Source: Puffinus mauretanicus
Lineage: Eukaryota; Chordata; Aves; Procellariiformes; Procellariidae
NCBI GenBank assembly: GCA_023333565.1
Contig: JAJKFH010004053.1
Location: 930,001 to 994,000, forward strand
Reading direction: 5' to 3'
Length of the DNA stretch: 64,000 bases
Shown: positions 12,514-23,340 of the stretch, in pieces
Numbering within the stretch: position 1 is the first letter of the stretch
How the letters are laid out: every line of letters begins with the position of its first letter
The notes under the pieces: generated by a model
Databases searched by the model: none
Told to the model about the DNA's origin: nothing
The model's input: the letters and a program-made list of their open reading frames with translations, nothing else
Translations under genes and position numbers: made by a program

Positions 12514-14378
12514 TGTGTTGTTCACATCTAACAAGTGCTGAAGGGTGAGTACAGACAAGCTACGGACTCTTAATTGGAACTTTCCTGAACTTTCTGAACC
12601 TCTTGTGTCTGCAAAATTTCATGGAAAATCTCGTATGAGGAAGCTGACTCGTGATATTTTGACACTTTCATCTCCAGAGCTAGAAGAGCTGAAACATACC
12701 AAAATAATTGAAAGCAAAGTTAGCCAAAGGCTTTGAACCTTAGGGATGTAGTATAACTTAGTTTGGATTTGGAGCAAATACTCTTACGGGATCTTATTTT
12801 ATTTTAACTTGTTTATTCACACTAGTTGTTAGTGGGTCATCCTCAGGGTTGTTTAATAATTAGAGTCTGGGAATTGAAATTCTGGAGCCAAGCACAGAGT
12901 GAACCAGCAGCTATGGCAGTGGCAGTACTGGAGGTCAGGATTTAATACACAGCCCTCGAGTATGTCCCTTGAATGGGTCTAAGTCCAAAAGCTTTACATG
13001 TTGATGGGCTGATTAGTGAACACTTTAACCCATAATAGGTACCCTGTTCTGAAATAATTTGCCATCTTGTACCAGTATTATCACCTCGTTCAGAGGTGAG
13101 TTTAAAGAAGATGATTTCTTAGAAGGCTAAATCCCTATTTTATGACAATTTAAAAGGATAATTAAATTTAAATTATTCTTTTTAATCTTCTAAAATAAGA
13201 AATAACTAATCTGGGTGAAAGCACATGGATCATTGTGACTTTAGCTATTATAGAAAATCTATAACTATGGACATTGATATATCCTTTGTTATACAATACA
13301 ATTACTTTGTGGTAGTTTTATTAAAGGTAAACTGTATTTTACTTACTTTTTTTTAAAAAAGAAGACTACAAAAGAGCTTTCATTTAAGATCTAATTGATT
13401 TGTTGGAGGTCAGTCTCCTTCTTAAGCCCCTTTTGATTGATTCGCTGAAAAAGGATTTTTCAAATAGGAGGTAAAAAGCACTGAAAAAATTGCCCGCCTG
13501 GCCTGCATTAATAAAAAAAAGTATTCTGGTGGGCATAAATTTGGGCAAGGTCAGTGTCCTGTCAGGTCAGATGTCCTTGCTCTTACAGACTAGTCTTTTA
13601 CCAAAAGTAGTCTTAGCGGACATGCATACATTGACAAGTCCTGGAGAACTTCTTAGGCCAATGTCCTGGTGACCATCCTGGCAACACCCCAATGCTATTC
13701 TGAGGCACAATTTACCTAGGAACACGTAATTCTCTCTTCTCCATCGCCTGTGGTGCTCAGGCATGAGGATTGAGGAGGGGCGATAACCTACTCCTCCAAT
13801 ATGGAGAAGCGCAGGACCAGGGACAAGCTCCAGCAAACAGTGACATTCATTGGACTTAATTGATACTGTGCTGCAAAATAGTTGCAACTGTGAGCAGAGA
13901 TATCAAAAATTAGTCCTTCAGTTAAACATTTTCACCAGAAGTCCCACCTCCTGCAAAGTTAACAGGATATTTTACATTGACTTCAAGAACCTCTTGTTCT
14001 GCTTCTGAATTACAGGACTTCTTTTTAAAGGACTTTTCATACCAAGTAGAGAATAATTTTCCTACAAAACGACACAACTGAAAATATAATTGAACTGAAT
14101 TATCTGAAGACACTTTGGCTGTGTGAGTTTAATTTAAAATAATTTAAGCAAAATAAAATAAAATGTTAACATTAAATCTGGGAATCAAAATATGTAAAGA
14201 TGGATTTTCCTGGCCATGCATTTTCAATTTTCCTGTTTTATTTAATTACTATAAATAGAAATATATACATAGTTTGGTACAGGCCAGAGACCTTCTTGCA
14301 CAGCAGTAGGATTGGCCCAGAAAGTTAATGGTTCCTCCAGCCTTTCAGTTCCTCTCCACACACCTGTACAGACAAGGT
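12514..14378. other. Unique AT-rich non-coding DNA, no gene seen
   Basis: Open frames do not exceed about 106 codons (13567-13887 minus) and none is recognisable. I see no transposon landmark up to the LTR edge at 14379. Confidence 0.5.
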
Positions 14379-14706
14379 TGTCCTGGTTTCGGCTGGGATA
14401 GAGTTAAATTTCTTCCTAGTGCTGTGTTTTGGATTTAGTATGGGAAGAATGTTGATAACACACTGATGTTTTCGGTTGTTGCTAAGTGCCCTGTCAAGGA
14501 CAGCTTCCATGCTCTACCAAATGCAGAGGCTGGGAAGGAGCACAGCCAGGACAGCTGGCCCAACTGGCCAACGGGGTATTCCATGCCATGGGACATCATG
14601 CTCAGTATATGAATGGTAAGTGTGTTCCAGGAAGTAGCGATTGCTACTTGGTTATCGGTCAGTATGGGTGGTGAGCAATTGCAGTATGCATCACTCACTT
14701 TGTATA

Positions 14707-14746
<40 letters not shown>

Positions 14747-14914
14747 ATTATTATTCCCCCCCCCCCCCCTTCTGTTCTATTAAACTGTCTTTATCTCATC
14801 CCACGAGTTTTTCTCACTCTTACCCTTCCAATTCTCTCCCCGTCCCACTGGGGGTGGGGGGAGTGAGCGAGCGGCTGCGTGGTATTTGGCTGCCTGCCAG
14901 GTTAAACCACGACA
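14379..14914 (-). mobile_element. Solo LTR of an avian endogenous retrovirus (copy 1, minus strand)
   Basis: On the minus strand this element starts TGTCGTGGTTTAACC and ends GAAACCAGGACA, giving the TG...CA ends of a retroviral LTR. It is about 536 bp long. It is flanked by AAGGT (14374-14378) and AAGAT (14915-14919), a likely 5-bp target-site duplication with one mismatch; 5 bp is the usual length for ERVL-type integrations. I associate the terminal sequence with a very common LTR family of non-galliform birds, but I cannot name the family from sequence alone. There are no primer-binding site, gag, pol or env sequences beside it, so it is a solo LTR left by recombination between two LTRs. 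It contains an ATG/ATT microsatellite and a C14 run. A second, related LTR lies inverted at 18666-19081. Confidence 0.88.
14710..14769. repeat. (GAT)n-(ATT)n-C14 compound microsatellite inside the LTR
   Basis: GAT/ATG triplets (about 14710-14744) pass into ATT triplets (to about 14755) and then 14 consecutive C (14756-14769). This variable region lies inside the LTR. It creates an aspartate-rich open frame that is not a protein. The other LTR copy in the window lacks it. Confidence 0.95.
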
Positions 14915-17900
14915 AAGATGCACACTTAAATTTGCTCTTTGGGTGACTGCTGATTTACCTTCCTCATGCATAGGAAGATTTTGCACATGTACATTCATAA
15001 ACAGGTATAGTGGATATATCATGGTTAAAGAGTTTTGAACGTAAAATTCCATTCCCTGTCATATGATTTCTACTTGCTGCAGCCAGATCTTTTTATAAGT
15101 TGGTTCTTGACTTTCCAGAAGTTATTTATGAACCACATTTTATTCATGAGTCTCTGGTCATTTGGTACTATTACCTTCTGTAGGTGAGTACCTATATCTA
15201 TAAACAGCATGAGAAAGGAAAAGTTAAGAAGTGACCCTTAAATGGCACAATAAAGGGTAATGAGGTGTGCTTACCTGGGATAAAAGTGCTGTGAGAGGTA
15301 TATAAACAGAAAGCAGTTTAAACAACCAGACCCATTAGTAAAAAGCAGTAAAATGCGCAGAGGAAGAAGGTCTGGAGGAATCTGAACTTGTTGGCACTTG
15401 GAATCCACTTTGTCCTTAGTTATCACATAATGTGATATGAGCAGTCATGACCTAATTTTAACAGACACCTAACATGTTGTGGGTTTTTTTTTTCAGCTGT
15501 AGTAGCTACCAATGAGACAAGTAAGGTGGCAGCAGCTGCAGGCAGACCTAGCTGCAAGTCATCTACAATTTCAATTGAGAGAGTAGCCTTAAACAGATGA
15601 TTTCTTTCATAAACCACAATCCTTTTTACTGTTTGGGTATCGTGTTTGAGACAGTTTGGTGTTTCTTTGATTTCTATTGTTGCTTAATAAAATAAAGCTT
15701 CTCTTTTTTTCTTTTTTTTTTTTTTTTAATCATCTTTATTATATTTCTTGTGGGGTTTGTTCAGCTTGTGTTTCTCAGTGTCAGGCACTTGCAAATGCAT
15801 CTCTCTATACCTGATGGGTTCAGTTCTGCCAAAAATACTCCCAATAACTCCCACATTCCTTGTTCCATTGTTGCTAGTCTCATATTTAAAAATTGATATT
15901 TTTCCTGCTTTTCATATCCAGCCCTTTTTTATGTTTCTTCTGTAAACATGACTAAAAAATTTCTGCAGAAATCATTCCGGTAAAGGACATGATCTTTTTG
16001 GCTTTCTTCAGTCCTTCAAAAAAGCACTATTTCTGGATAGGCATTCTGGAAACAGAGTGAGTAGAAATTAAAATAATAATTCCTGATTAACTTAAACTTT
16101 TCATACTTGGATTCACCTGCACTTTAGTTTTCCTCAAAATTGTTCCTGGAGTTGTTTTTTTTTCATTTTTTTTTTTCCCTGAAAATGCCACCCTCATAAA
16201 ATCATTTCAAAAATTATTATTTCTTATTAGAAGATGTTGAAATAGAGGCTTGAAATCTTTTGTTCAGATAATTTTTAAGTAATTATTTTTCTTTCCTGTT
16301 CATGTCTGCCTTCCTTTTAGAAAGTAATGGTAGCAATTAGGAATAAAACTATTAAAACAAAAAGTATTAAAGTGTTTGTGTCTTGCCCAGACTTGACCTC
16401 CGCCAGAATTTTGTCAGTTTATGTGAGATTTATCTTACTAACTTTAAGTTATTCCACCTGCTTCAGGCACCCATCCCTGAATAAACTTCTCTCTGACTGT
16501 TGAGGGATCTTAGCCTTTACGTGACTAACATTAGCTGAGATTCATCCCCTTTCCCCTCTCCCTTCCTTTCTTGTTTCATCTCTTTGTGTCTCATAACGAA
16601 GTTTGGGTGGCGTGATGCCTTTGACGCACATTTGGGAGAGGTTCGTTGTTAGAAATTCACAGCCAAGGGATGTACCTTTCCCTTCCCCTAGCTGTCAGGC
16701 CCCACTTGTGTGGATTGCCTCCTTTATTTCTGAATGGCCACACAAGGCAAAGAGTTGCAGAGCTCTTCAGTCACCACACGCATCGGCCCTAGACGTGACC
16801 TGAATTCATTATTTCTTCATAAACAGCACAAAGCAAAGCAGAGAAACAAGGTTATTAATAATTAACCTAAAACCAGCAGAATATCTTCACGTTCTCTGTA
16901 AATTTACTGCCGGCTGTATTACAGAGCTGACTCATTTCTCTTTTCTTGTCATCTAGTGCTGGTGGGCCCTTTTCAGCATTACCGCTGCCTCAGTTCTAAT
17001 GTTAATATCTCTGAGGATTTGTATTTCAAATTTCCACAACTGTATTGGTTTCTATTAAATTTAAGAAGCAGTCCAGCTCTTCTTCTCTCCCTGGATATAT
17101 TGTCCTAAACTAACATTTTGTGAACTGTTGGAATGCACTTGAAACTATTCTTATTTAAGATAATTTTAATTCATTTTCAAATTTAAGACTTCACAGGTTT
17201 CTAATACTTCATAATGAGAATTATGTCCGAGCAGGAACCTCTAAACGAGTGAGAGGCTTTTCTGCAATCTGTTCTCCTAACTTTACATCTGGATTTCCCC
17301 AGACATTAAAATTGTCTGTGCTTGGAAGTTTATCTGGTAGGAATTTGAGGATGAAGTCCTTTTTCTGAGCACCTCACACCTGGAAATCCTGCTGCTTCTG
17401 CTCTGGCTAAGCTGCTGGATATCTGGAAATCTCAGACGCATCAGCTGAACTCTGCCACTCATATATAAAATGTTTGATGTTTCTGGGGAGTCTCGGACCT
17501 CCTGTGCATGTGCTGTTCAGTGAATCCCATGTCTCCAGAAGGCTGTGGCTACACCATGCAAAGCGTCTGCAAAATCCTGGTAAAGCTGCCCCCTTGTAGG
17601 CTTGGGCAGGAGAAGAATCACAAGGAAAAACTACCCAGGGGAAAGGCTTTGACGGGCAGTTGAGCAGGCTCCTGCCTCAGGCGTTGTTTGACACTAGGCA
17701 GGGACATGCGTGAGTTGAAAGCTTGTTCCTTTCTTCCAAAAATATTATCAGCTAGTCTAAACTTTTTTTCTTAGACCATCACAAGTGTAGTGAGACTACC
17801 ATTAGCATCATATTATATATTCAAAACTTTTTTTTGTTTCTTTCACCCTAACACAGTTTATCCTGTTCTTAGGTATCTTCCTACAGCTTTGCTCAAGCTT

Positions 17901-18665
17901 TAGCTTCTGTGCCTTTCTTTCCTTTCCTTATGATGGGTTTTCCCTAATGCTTTTTTTCCAGGCTTATATTTACTTTTAATTTGCCCCGGGACACATTTAA
18001 TGTAACACAGAAAGTCAAAATCAAGATAGAATAAAGCTGAATATTCTAATATCTACTTATAATATTTGGTAAAAATTGTGGTATCTGCATGCCTTTTGGA
18101 GAGTACTGCTAGTTCTTTGTGTTCTCCCATATGGGCCTGACCTTCCTGCAGAGGTTGGAGCCTCTTTTGGGCAACGGTTGTCTCTCCTGGGCAGTGCACA
18201 GCCCAAGGGTTCTGGCATTTCTGAGAACTCTCGAAAAGCAAATTGCTATTACTGTTACTAACGAAGGACCAGGTTGGGGCTTCAGGAGTCTGTTTCTTAT
18301 GGAAGAACAGTAGATGCATGTCTATGAGAATCCTGGGCAATGCTGTCTTCTTAAAATACTGCTTACGAGAAGCTGGAAGCCTGTATTGGGGTAATGACCA
18401 TATATTGCCCTACCATGTGCATCTCCTTGTCTGACTCATGATACTGCTCTGTAGAGAGACCTTGGATCTGACATGGTATGTTGGTGCCTTAGGCCACTGA
18501 GCTTGAAGCATTAGCAACCTTTAAATGCTCTTCTTACCCCTTTCCTGAAGATGGGTGCTACTGGCTGCAGTCTCCAGAAAAGCTCATGTAAAGACCCTAG
18601 TTAATCCTTGCACCTGAGTGATAAAGTAATGTCATACCAACCTTGCCCCCATTTGAGAAAGCAGC
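14915..18665. other. Unique DNA between two inverted LTRs, no gene and no ERV interior
   Basis: The 3.75 kb between the LTRs shows no retroviral coding sequence, so the LTRs are most simply two independent insertions. Open frames are under 100 codons. A T16 run lies at 15712-15727. The segment 16820-17060 has a conserved-element look, with an HNF1-like site at 16854-16866. The part at 17340-17700 is somewhat richer in G and C. No other repeat was recognised. Confidence 0.55.
16854..16866 (+). promoter_or_regulatory. HNF1-like homeodomain site (12 of 13 positions)
   Basis: ATTAATAATTAAC differs from the HNF1 consensus GTTAATNATTAAC only at its first base. It sits in a block of about 240 bp with a low-complexity AT core and TAATTA-like words. 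A single motif match in AT-rich DNA is weak evidence. No target gene is visible. Confidence 0.25.
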
Positions 18666-18802
18666 TGTCGTGGTTTAACCTGGCAGGCAGCCAAATACCA
18701 CGCAGCCGCTCACTCACTCCCCCCACCCCCAGCGGGACGGGGAGAGAATCGGAAGGGTAAGAGTGAGAAAAACTCGTGGATTGAGATAAAGACAGTTTAA
18801 TA

Positions 18803-18820
18803 GTTCCCCTGTAGTAGCTA
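18803..18820 (+). repeat. 18-bp word shared by LTR deletion junction and 3' flank (first copy)
   Basis: GTTCCCCTGTAGTAGCTA stands where the LTR's microsatellite region should be. The same 18 bases occur at 19097-19114, just beyond the LTR's 3' end, 294 bp downstream. The last few bases (GTAGC) may belong to the LTR itself. Confidence 0.95.
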
Positions 18821-18866
18821 GCGATCGGCACTTCCTGGATCACGCCTACCCTTCATATACTGAGCA

Positions 18867-18874
18867 TGACGTCA
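18867..18874 (+). promoter_or_regulatory. CRE palindrome TGACGTCA inside LTR copy 2
   Basis: This is a perfect cAMP-response element, the binding site of CREB/ATF factors, within the LTR and just after a CATATAC TATA-like word. The matching position in copy 1 reads TGATGTCC, so only this copy retains the site. Whether it works is unknown. Confidence 0.5.
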
Positions 18875-19081
18875 CATGGTATGGAATACCCCATTAGCCA
18901 GCTGGGCTGGCTGTCCCGATTATGTCTTTGAGCAGTCAGTAGGCACGGGAGCTGTCCTTGGACTAGGAGGGCACTTAGCAACAACTGAAAACATCAGTGT
19001 GTTATCAACATTCTCCTCATACTAAATCCAAAACACAGTACTAGGAAGAAATTTAACCCTATCTTAGCTCAAATCCAAAAA

Positions 19082-21122
19082 ATAATATTTTACTTTGTTC
19101 CCCTGTAGTAGCTAATTCTGTAATTCTATGCAAATGGCAATCAAGTCTTTGAGCAGCTCCACTAAAAGCTGACACTTTATAGCACACTATATTTTTTTTT
19201 GCTGTCCTTTTTTTGCTTTTCTCAGTATTTATTCTTTTGCTGTGTTCCTGAATGCCTTGGTAGGTTATTTTAAATACAGCTTTTTAAAATTCTCACTAAT
19301 ACTTCTGGTTAGCACTTTTACGGGGAATGTGAATTACACACTATGTGAGCCAATAACGATTTCACTCAAAACGTTAAAAAGAGCATTTTTAGAAGCACTG
19401 GGGGATAAGACAATAAAATCCAGAATAAAACCAAAATAGGGTTCCGCTGAGAATTGCTTATCACCAACCGGAAGATTTTGCTGACTAACCCATGGGGGTA
19501 ATGGCTGACAAACTTTTCTTGAAATCTGTCAGTGCTGCCATTTTCTGCATGGCTGCAGAGTAAATCATAGACAATAAGCAGAGCACATTGTTCAGTAAAT
19601 CACTACAGCACTTCCCAAGCACTGCAGGAAATGGACAAGAGACAAGTTTGTGGCATGTCACTTTACATCCAGTGTTTGGACAACAGTCGATCAGATTTTA
19701 CAGCATGCAGTTACACTGAAGCTTTACTGCTCTGTTGGTAGTGGGGTACCAAACAGAGAACGTGGTTATTTTAACTGCTAGGCAATAAAAGCAAAATACT
19801 ATTATTACAGGTTTTATCCCCATTTTTTTTAGAGCTCGGCTGCATTATGATTTCATGTCAGTTTTGAGATAATGTCTGTCAACACTGTCAGAAAAGGTAC
19901 ACACCACCTGCAAGGCAGACCTGTTGGTCGGGCGGGTGTGTTCATTATCAATGGACGCGATGGTCCGCGTCTGGTCTCGGCTGCTTCTGAATCTGTCACG
20001 TTGTTTGACACTTTATTTATTTTATCATTTTTATATTTATTTATTTCCAGAAATAGTTTAAAAAGCATAATCCTTGTGTGGTCTGTGCAAACTGGAAAGT
20101 CATTTTAGCTCATAGAGTGTATTTTGGTATTTTCGGTAGTGAAATCTGATGACATAGTTCAGAGGTTTAAGTTTGTGAGAGAGATGCAAAATGGTTGCAG
20201 TGTTTCTTAAAAGGCCAGATCCCAGGTTTGCTGAACAGGGCATGGCCTCATCCTGGCAGCTTTGTCACTGTGCCAGTGGCAACCTTTATGAAACAGCGGT
20301 AGGGAAAATAATGACTCAGGTTTGGAGCAGGAATGTGAGCTTCTTCCCTAGAAATAAGGGGAAAGACACTATCCTTGATTAAGCAGAGAGGCAGAAAGAA
20401 AGCAGGGGAACAGAGATGAGATTCCATCAGAGGCTTGTGTAGTGAAGGAGGGATGCCCATGAATGTCCTGGAGCTGTGCTGTAACAAGCCAATAAATGCT
20501 TGTTACAGGGTAACACGTGAACTGTCCAAACTGTGAGACCCATCCCATCTGGGTACTTATCCTCTCCTGCTATGCTCCCTGAGCCAGGTCTGGCAGCAGG
20601 AGAAAGCCCAGACTCGCCGGCACAGAGGACACCCTAATGGGCTCCACCAAAGTCCCTGATCTAGAAGCTTAGCGGGTCAGGACTGACCTTTGATGGTCTT
20701 AATTGGGCTGCTAATGGACTGGAAGTCTCAAGAGCTGCTATTTTTGTTCCCTGAATGGAAAGAGTCTGTAGGATTTAGTAAGAGCTAAATTGCAGGGTTC
20801 TATAAAAACGAAGCATGATCCTGTACGCATTATCCTGTGAAGGTATACATAAAAAGCTACTTGTATGTTGAAGTGTTTACAAGAAAGAAGTCTTGCACAC
20901 AGCAGACTTTAATTTCTCTCCTTGAAATGACAGAAGCTTGACACTGCTGTAGTAATTCTTGGTTAGAACAAAATTATTGTAAAAATTACTGAAAAGTTTT
21001 CCATTTTCATGAATGTATTCACACTTTATTGTAAAGGATTGTTAAATGTAATGGGGTTCTTTAAAGAATCCCTATAATAAAAATAATAAGAAAAAATCTG
21101 TTATCAGAGACATGACAGTTGA

Positions 21123-21123
<1 letters not shown>
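19082..21123. other. Unique non-coding DNA with a small CpG patch, no gene seen
   Basis: Open frames are under 80 codons and unrecognised. The second copy of the 18-bp LTR junction word lies at 19097-19114. A CpG-dense patch is listed separately. The part at 20510-20700 is moderately GC-rich without any recognised feature. Confidence 0.5.
19916..20005. other. CpG-dense patch with a GC hairpin
   Basis: About eight CpG dinucleotides fall within roughly 90 bp, against a background where CpG is rare. The patch contains an inverted repeat GACGCG...CGCGTC (19954-19959 and 19966-19971) with a 6-nt loop. AT-rich DNA follows directly. It could be a small unmethylated regulatory element or the remnant of a recently inserted sequence; no promoter motif makes the case. 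Confidence 0.45.

Positions 21124-21161
<38 letters not shown>
21124..21161. repeat. (ATT)n microsatellite, about 13 units
   Basis: Perfect ATT triplets run for about 38 bp and are followed by TCATC and a T9 run. The repeat gives rise to artefactual isoleucine- and leucine-rich frames on the two strands. Confidence 0.95.
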
Positions 21162-23264
21162 CATCTTTTTTTTTAATACTTGCTGGTTTAGTGACCTTAC
21201 TTGGTATTTCTGTAGTACACTGGAGTCACCTGGTTGGAACAGAAGCCAATGGCACACTTACATGGTTTGAAATCAGGACTAGGTATTGTGTTAATAAAAA
21301 AGGCAATAAGGTGTCACTAAACCAGGTATAAAAAATAGTAATTTGAACTTGTTTAGAAATGACTCTAGTAGCGTTTATAAACAATGCATTTTTATATGTA
21401 TTTTATTCTATCATAATATGTATATGCAGCAAGCTGCCAGCAAGATTTCTCTGTTTTTAACTCAATGGTGCTTAGAAGAAACAGTTCAGGTGCTGCTCAG
21501 TTTACAGGGCACTAAAAGCAGTTTATGCTGATGTGGAGGGGAAAATAGTTTTTTACCTGTGAACAGTGCAAGACTTGCCAAGCTGATCAGCGCCCATAGT
21601 CCATCAGTGAGGAACAACACTTCCAAGTGGGACTCTGGCCCCGCTGCATGCTCTGCCTTTCGCTGCTAAGGAGTTCCCCTCTGGCTGACATAAACTAAGG
21701 TGCTTTTTTCCTTTACTCCCAGGGGTCTGTTAACTTCTTTTCTGACCTGAGGAATAAGAGCTTGTTTTTGTGGTTTGCAGAGTCATTTTTCTTCTTTACA
21801 GAGACACTTCTTTTGCTTTCACTTGGACGTTTTCCTGACTAAGAAGTCAATGTCAACTTTGTACCTTTCTTGATGCACTTGTGTAGTGGATTTTTATACT
21901 TAGAATTTTTAAAGAAGGTAAAAATGTTAAATACAAGGATGCAAGTGCTTGTGTAAATCCATGCTTGTCTGTACAGAAACAGAGTGCTGCATTCTGCTTT
22001 TTATATTAGTTCTTAATTCTTCTGATTTTGTTAACAATCAAGATGTGATGGTTTTGATTATATTAGTGTCTAACCAGAATTACTCCACAGGAGTTCCTTA
22101 AGTCTGGAGTTCAGGATTTCTATTCCATGTCTTCACAGGTAAAAGGAATAAGAAATCAATGTGACTTTTTAAGGGAAAAACTCTTACAGAGAAAGACATT
22201 CTTACCTGTTATTTATAGTTCTGTTTTCTTTAGACATTAAAGCATGACAGAAATAATGAAAAAGAATGAGGAATATTTACATTTTAACTTTTAACTGAAA
22301 TAATGGTTACCACAAATCAGTATATTTTTCAGCTTGAGCTGTCAGCCTTTGATATATCTATGGAGCGATGGGATCAAATAGTTTCTGTAATTACACTTCA
22401 TAATTCTGGTATACTGTTAGCTAAATCTCATAACAGTTTGTAACACTACAGTAAAAGAATAGAAAACCTACTTTTAAAAATCCCATTCTCATGGGATTCT
22501 CATGTTGTTCAAAACAGAATAGGTTATTTGAAAAGAGGGGAGTTAGTTACATTAACATAAGGTTTACTGTAATTAAGAACTTTACACAAAAGCATTTGCC
22601 AAGGCATCACCACAAAGAGATAGAAATAGGAACAGAGCTCTGTACCATCTTTTTTACCTCCTAACAAAGAGGACAGGCTGTATCGGTGCTTTGAATGCAG
22701 AGTCCTGGCTGACAGGCTGCAGCTACTCCAGCATTCAGGTTTGGGGCAAACATGCATTGCTGAAGTGAACCCCCCAGCTGTCCCCGCTTAACGTGCTTTG
22801 GTTTGGTTTCCAGGGAGGTTTGGGTGAGCGTTAGCAACATCCTTTCTGGAGAGGCTATACTGGAAGTTGCCGCCCTGTTGTGTACCAAAAGCACTCTGAA
22901 CCTCAACGAGGACACAAGCATCTGACCTGGTCTCGTGGACAGCTTCACCCTATGTGTGCGCTGGCCTGCTCAGCCCCGGGAACCGGGTTATATCTCTTGT
23001 AAGGTAACACTCCTGAGCTGTAACCCAGGGAAGGTGTAGGGTCCTCAGCACCACTTGCCATATACTGCTTCTCCTGTATTGTTCCATATTACTTGCTAAT
23101 ACAGACATATCTTTAAATTTATAATGGTAGGTTGCTGATACATTTTGAAAGCATCTAAACGAAGCTCAGAGTGGAAACTTGAGCCTTGTTGACTTTCAGT
23201 GGGATCCAGATGCTCTTCATACATTTCTTTATCTTCCTTCCCAAACAATTAAAAAATTTACATA
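21162..23264. other. Unique non-coding DNA, no gene seen
   Basis: Frames are under about 95 codons and unrecognised. The part at 22670-23060 is modestly richer in G and C. No transposon landmark was seen. Confidence 0.5.
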
Positions 23265-23340
23265 GCTTTATTAAGCCTCTGAATAGGGAAACTGTGGCAG
23301 AGGTAAGGAATATGTGAAGAGACTTCTATTGGCATTAACA
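23265..23340 (+). repeat. Possible MIR-like SINE core (weak)
   Basis: TTTATTAAGCCTCTGAATAG followed by GGAAACTGTGGCAGAGGTAA follows the order of the MIR core (TTATT..., GGAAACTGAGGCAGAG...). The match is short and by eye, and there is no recognisable 3' part. It may be chance. Confidence 0.3.

Larger units (their letters stand above)
18666..19081 (+). mobile_element. Solo LTR of the same ERV family (copy 2, plus strand, internally deleted)
   Basis: It starts TGTCGTGGTTTAACC and runs through the same blocks as copy 1 in the opposite orientation: the CACGCAGCCGCTCACTC block, GAGATAAAGACAGTTTAATAG, CATATACTGAGCATGACGTC, and the ACTTAGCAACAACTGAAAAC block. The last 16 bases are diverged and no clear CA end or target-site duplication remains, so the 3' edge is approximate. 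It is about 120 bp shorter than copy 1: the simple-repeat region and adjoining LTR sequence are missing. At that junction lies an 18-bp word also present just outside the LTR. It keeps a full TGACGTCA palindrome. No ERV interior is attached. Confidence 0.85.

Noticed and set aside
14641..14946. Open frame with an aspartate run, plus strand
   Set aside because: The aspartates are read from the GAT microsatellite in LTR copy 1. The following peptide recurs at 18601-18843 only because both are translations of the same LTR.
15640..15727. Processed pseudogene tail (T16 run near AATAAA-like words)
   Set aside because: The AATAAA words are on the same strand as the T run, so orientation is wrong for a poly-A tail, and no upstream gene-like sequence was found.
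18601..18843. Minus-strand frame sharing a peptide with 14641-14946
   Set aside because: Shared LTR sequence, not a protein family.
14379..19081. A full provirus bounded by the two LTRs
   Set aside because: Proviral LTRs are direct repeats; these are inverted. The interior has no gag, pol or env sequence and no primer-binding site.
21072..21331. Isoleucine- and leucine-rich frames suggesting a membrane peptide
   Set aside because: Read from the ATT microsatellite on the two strands.
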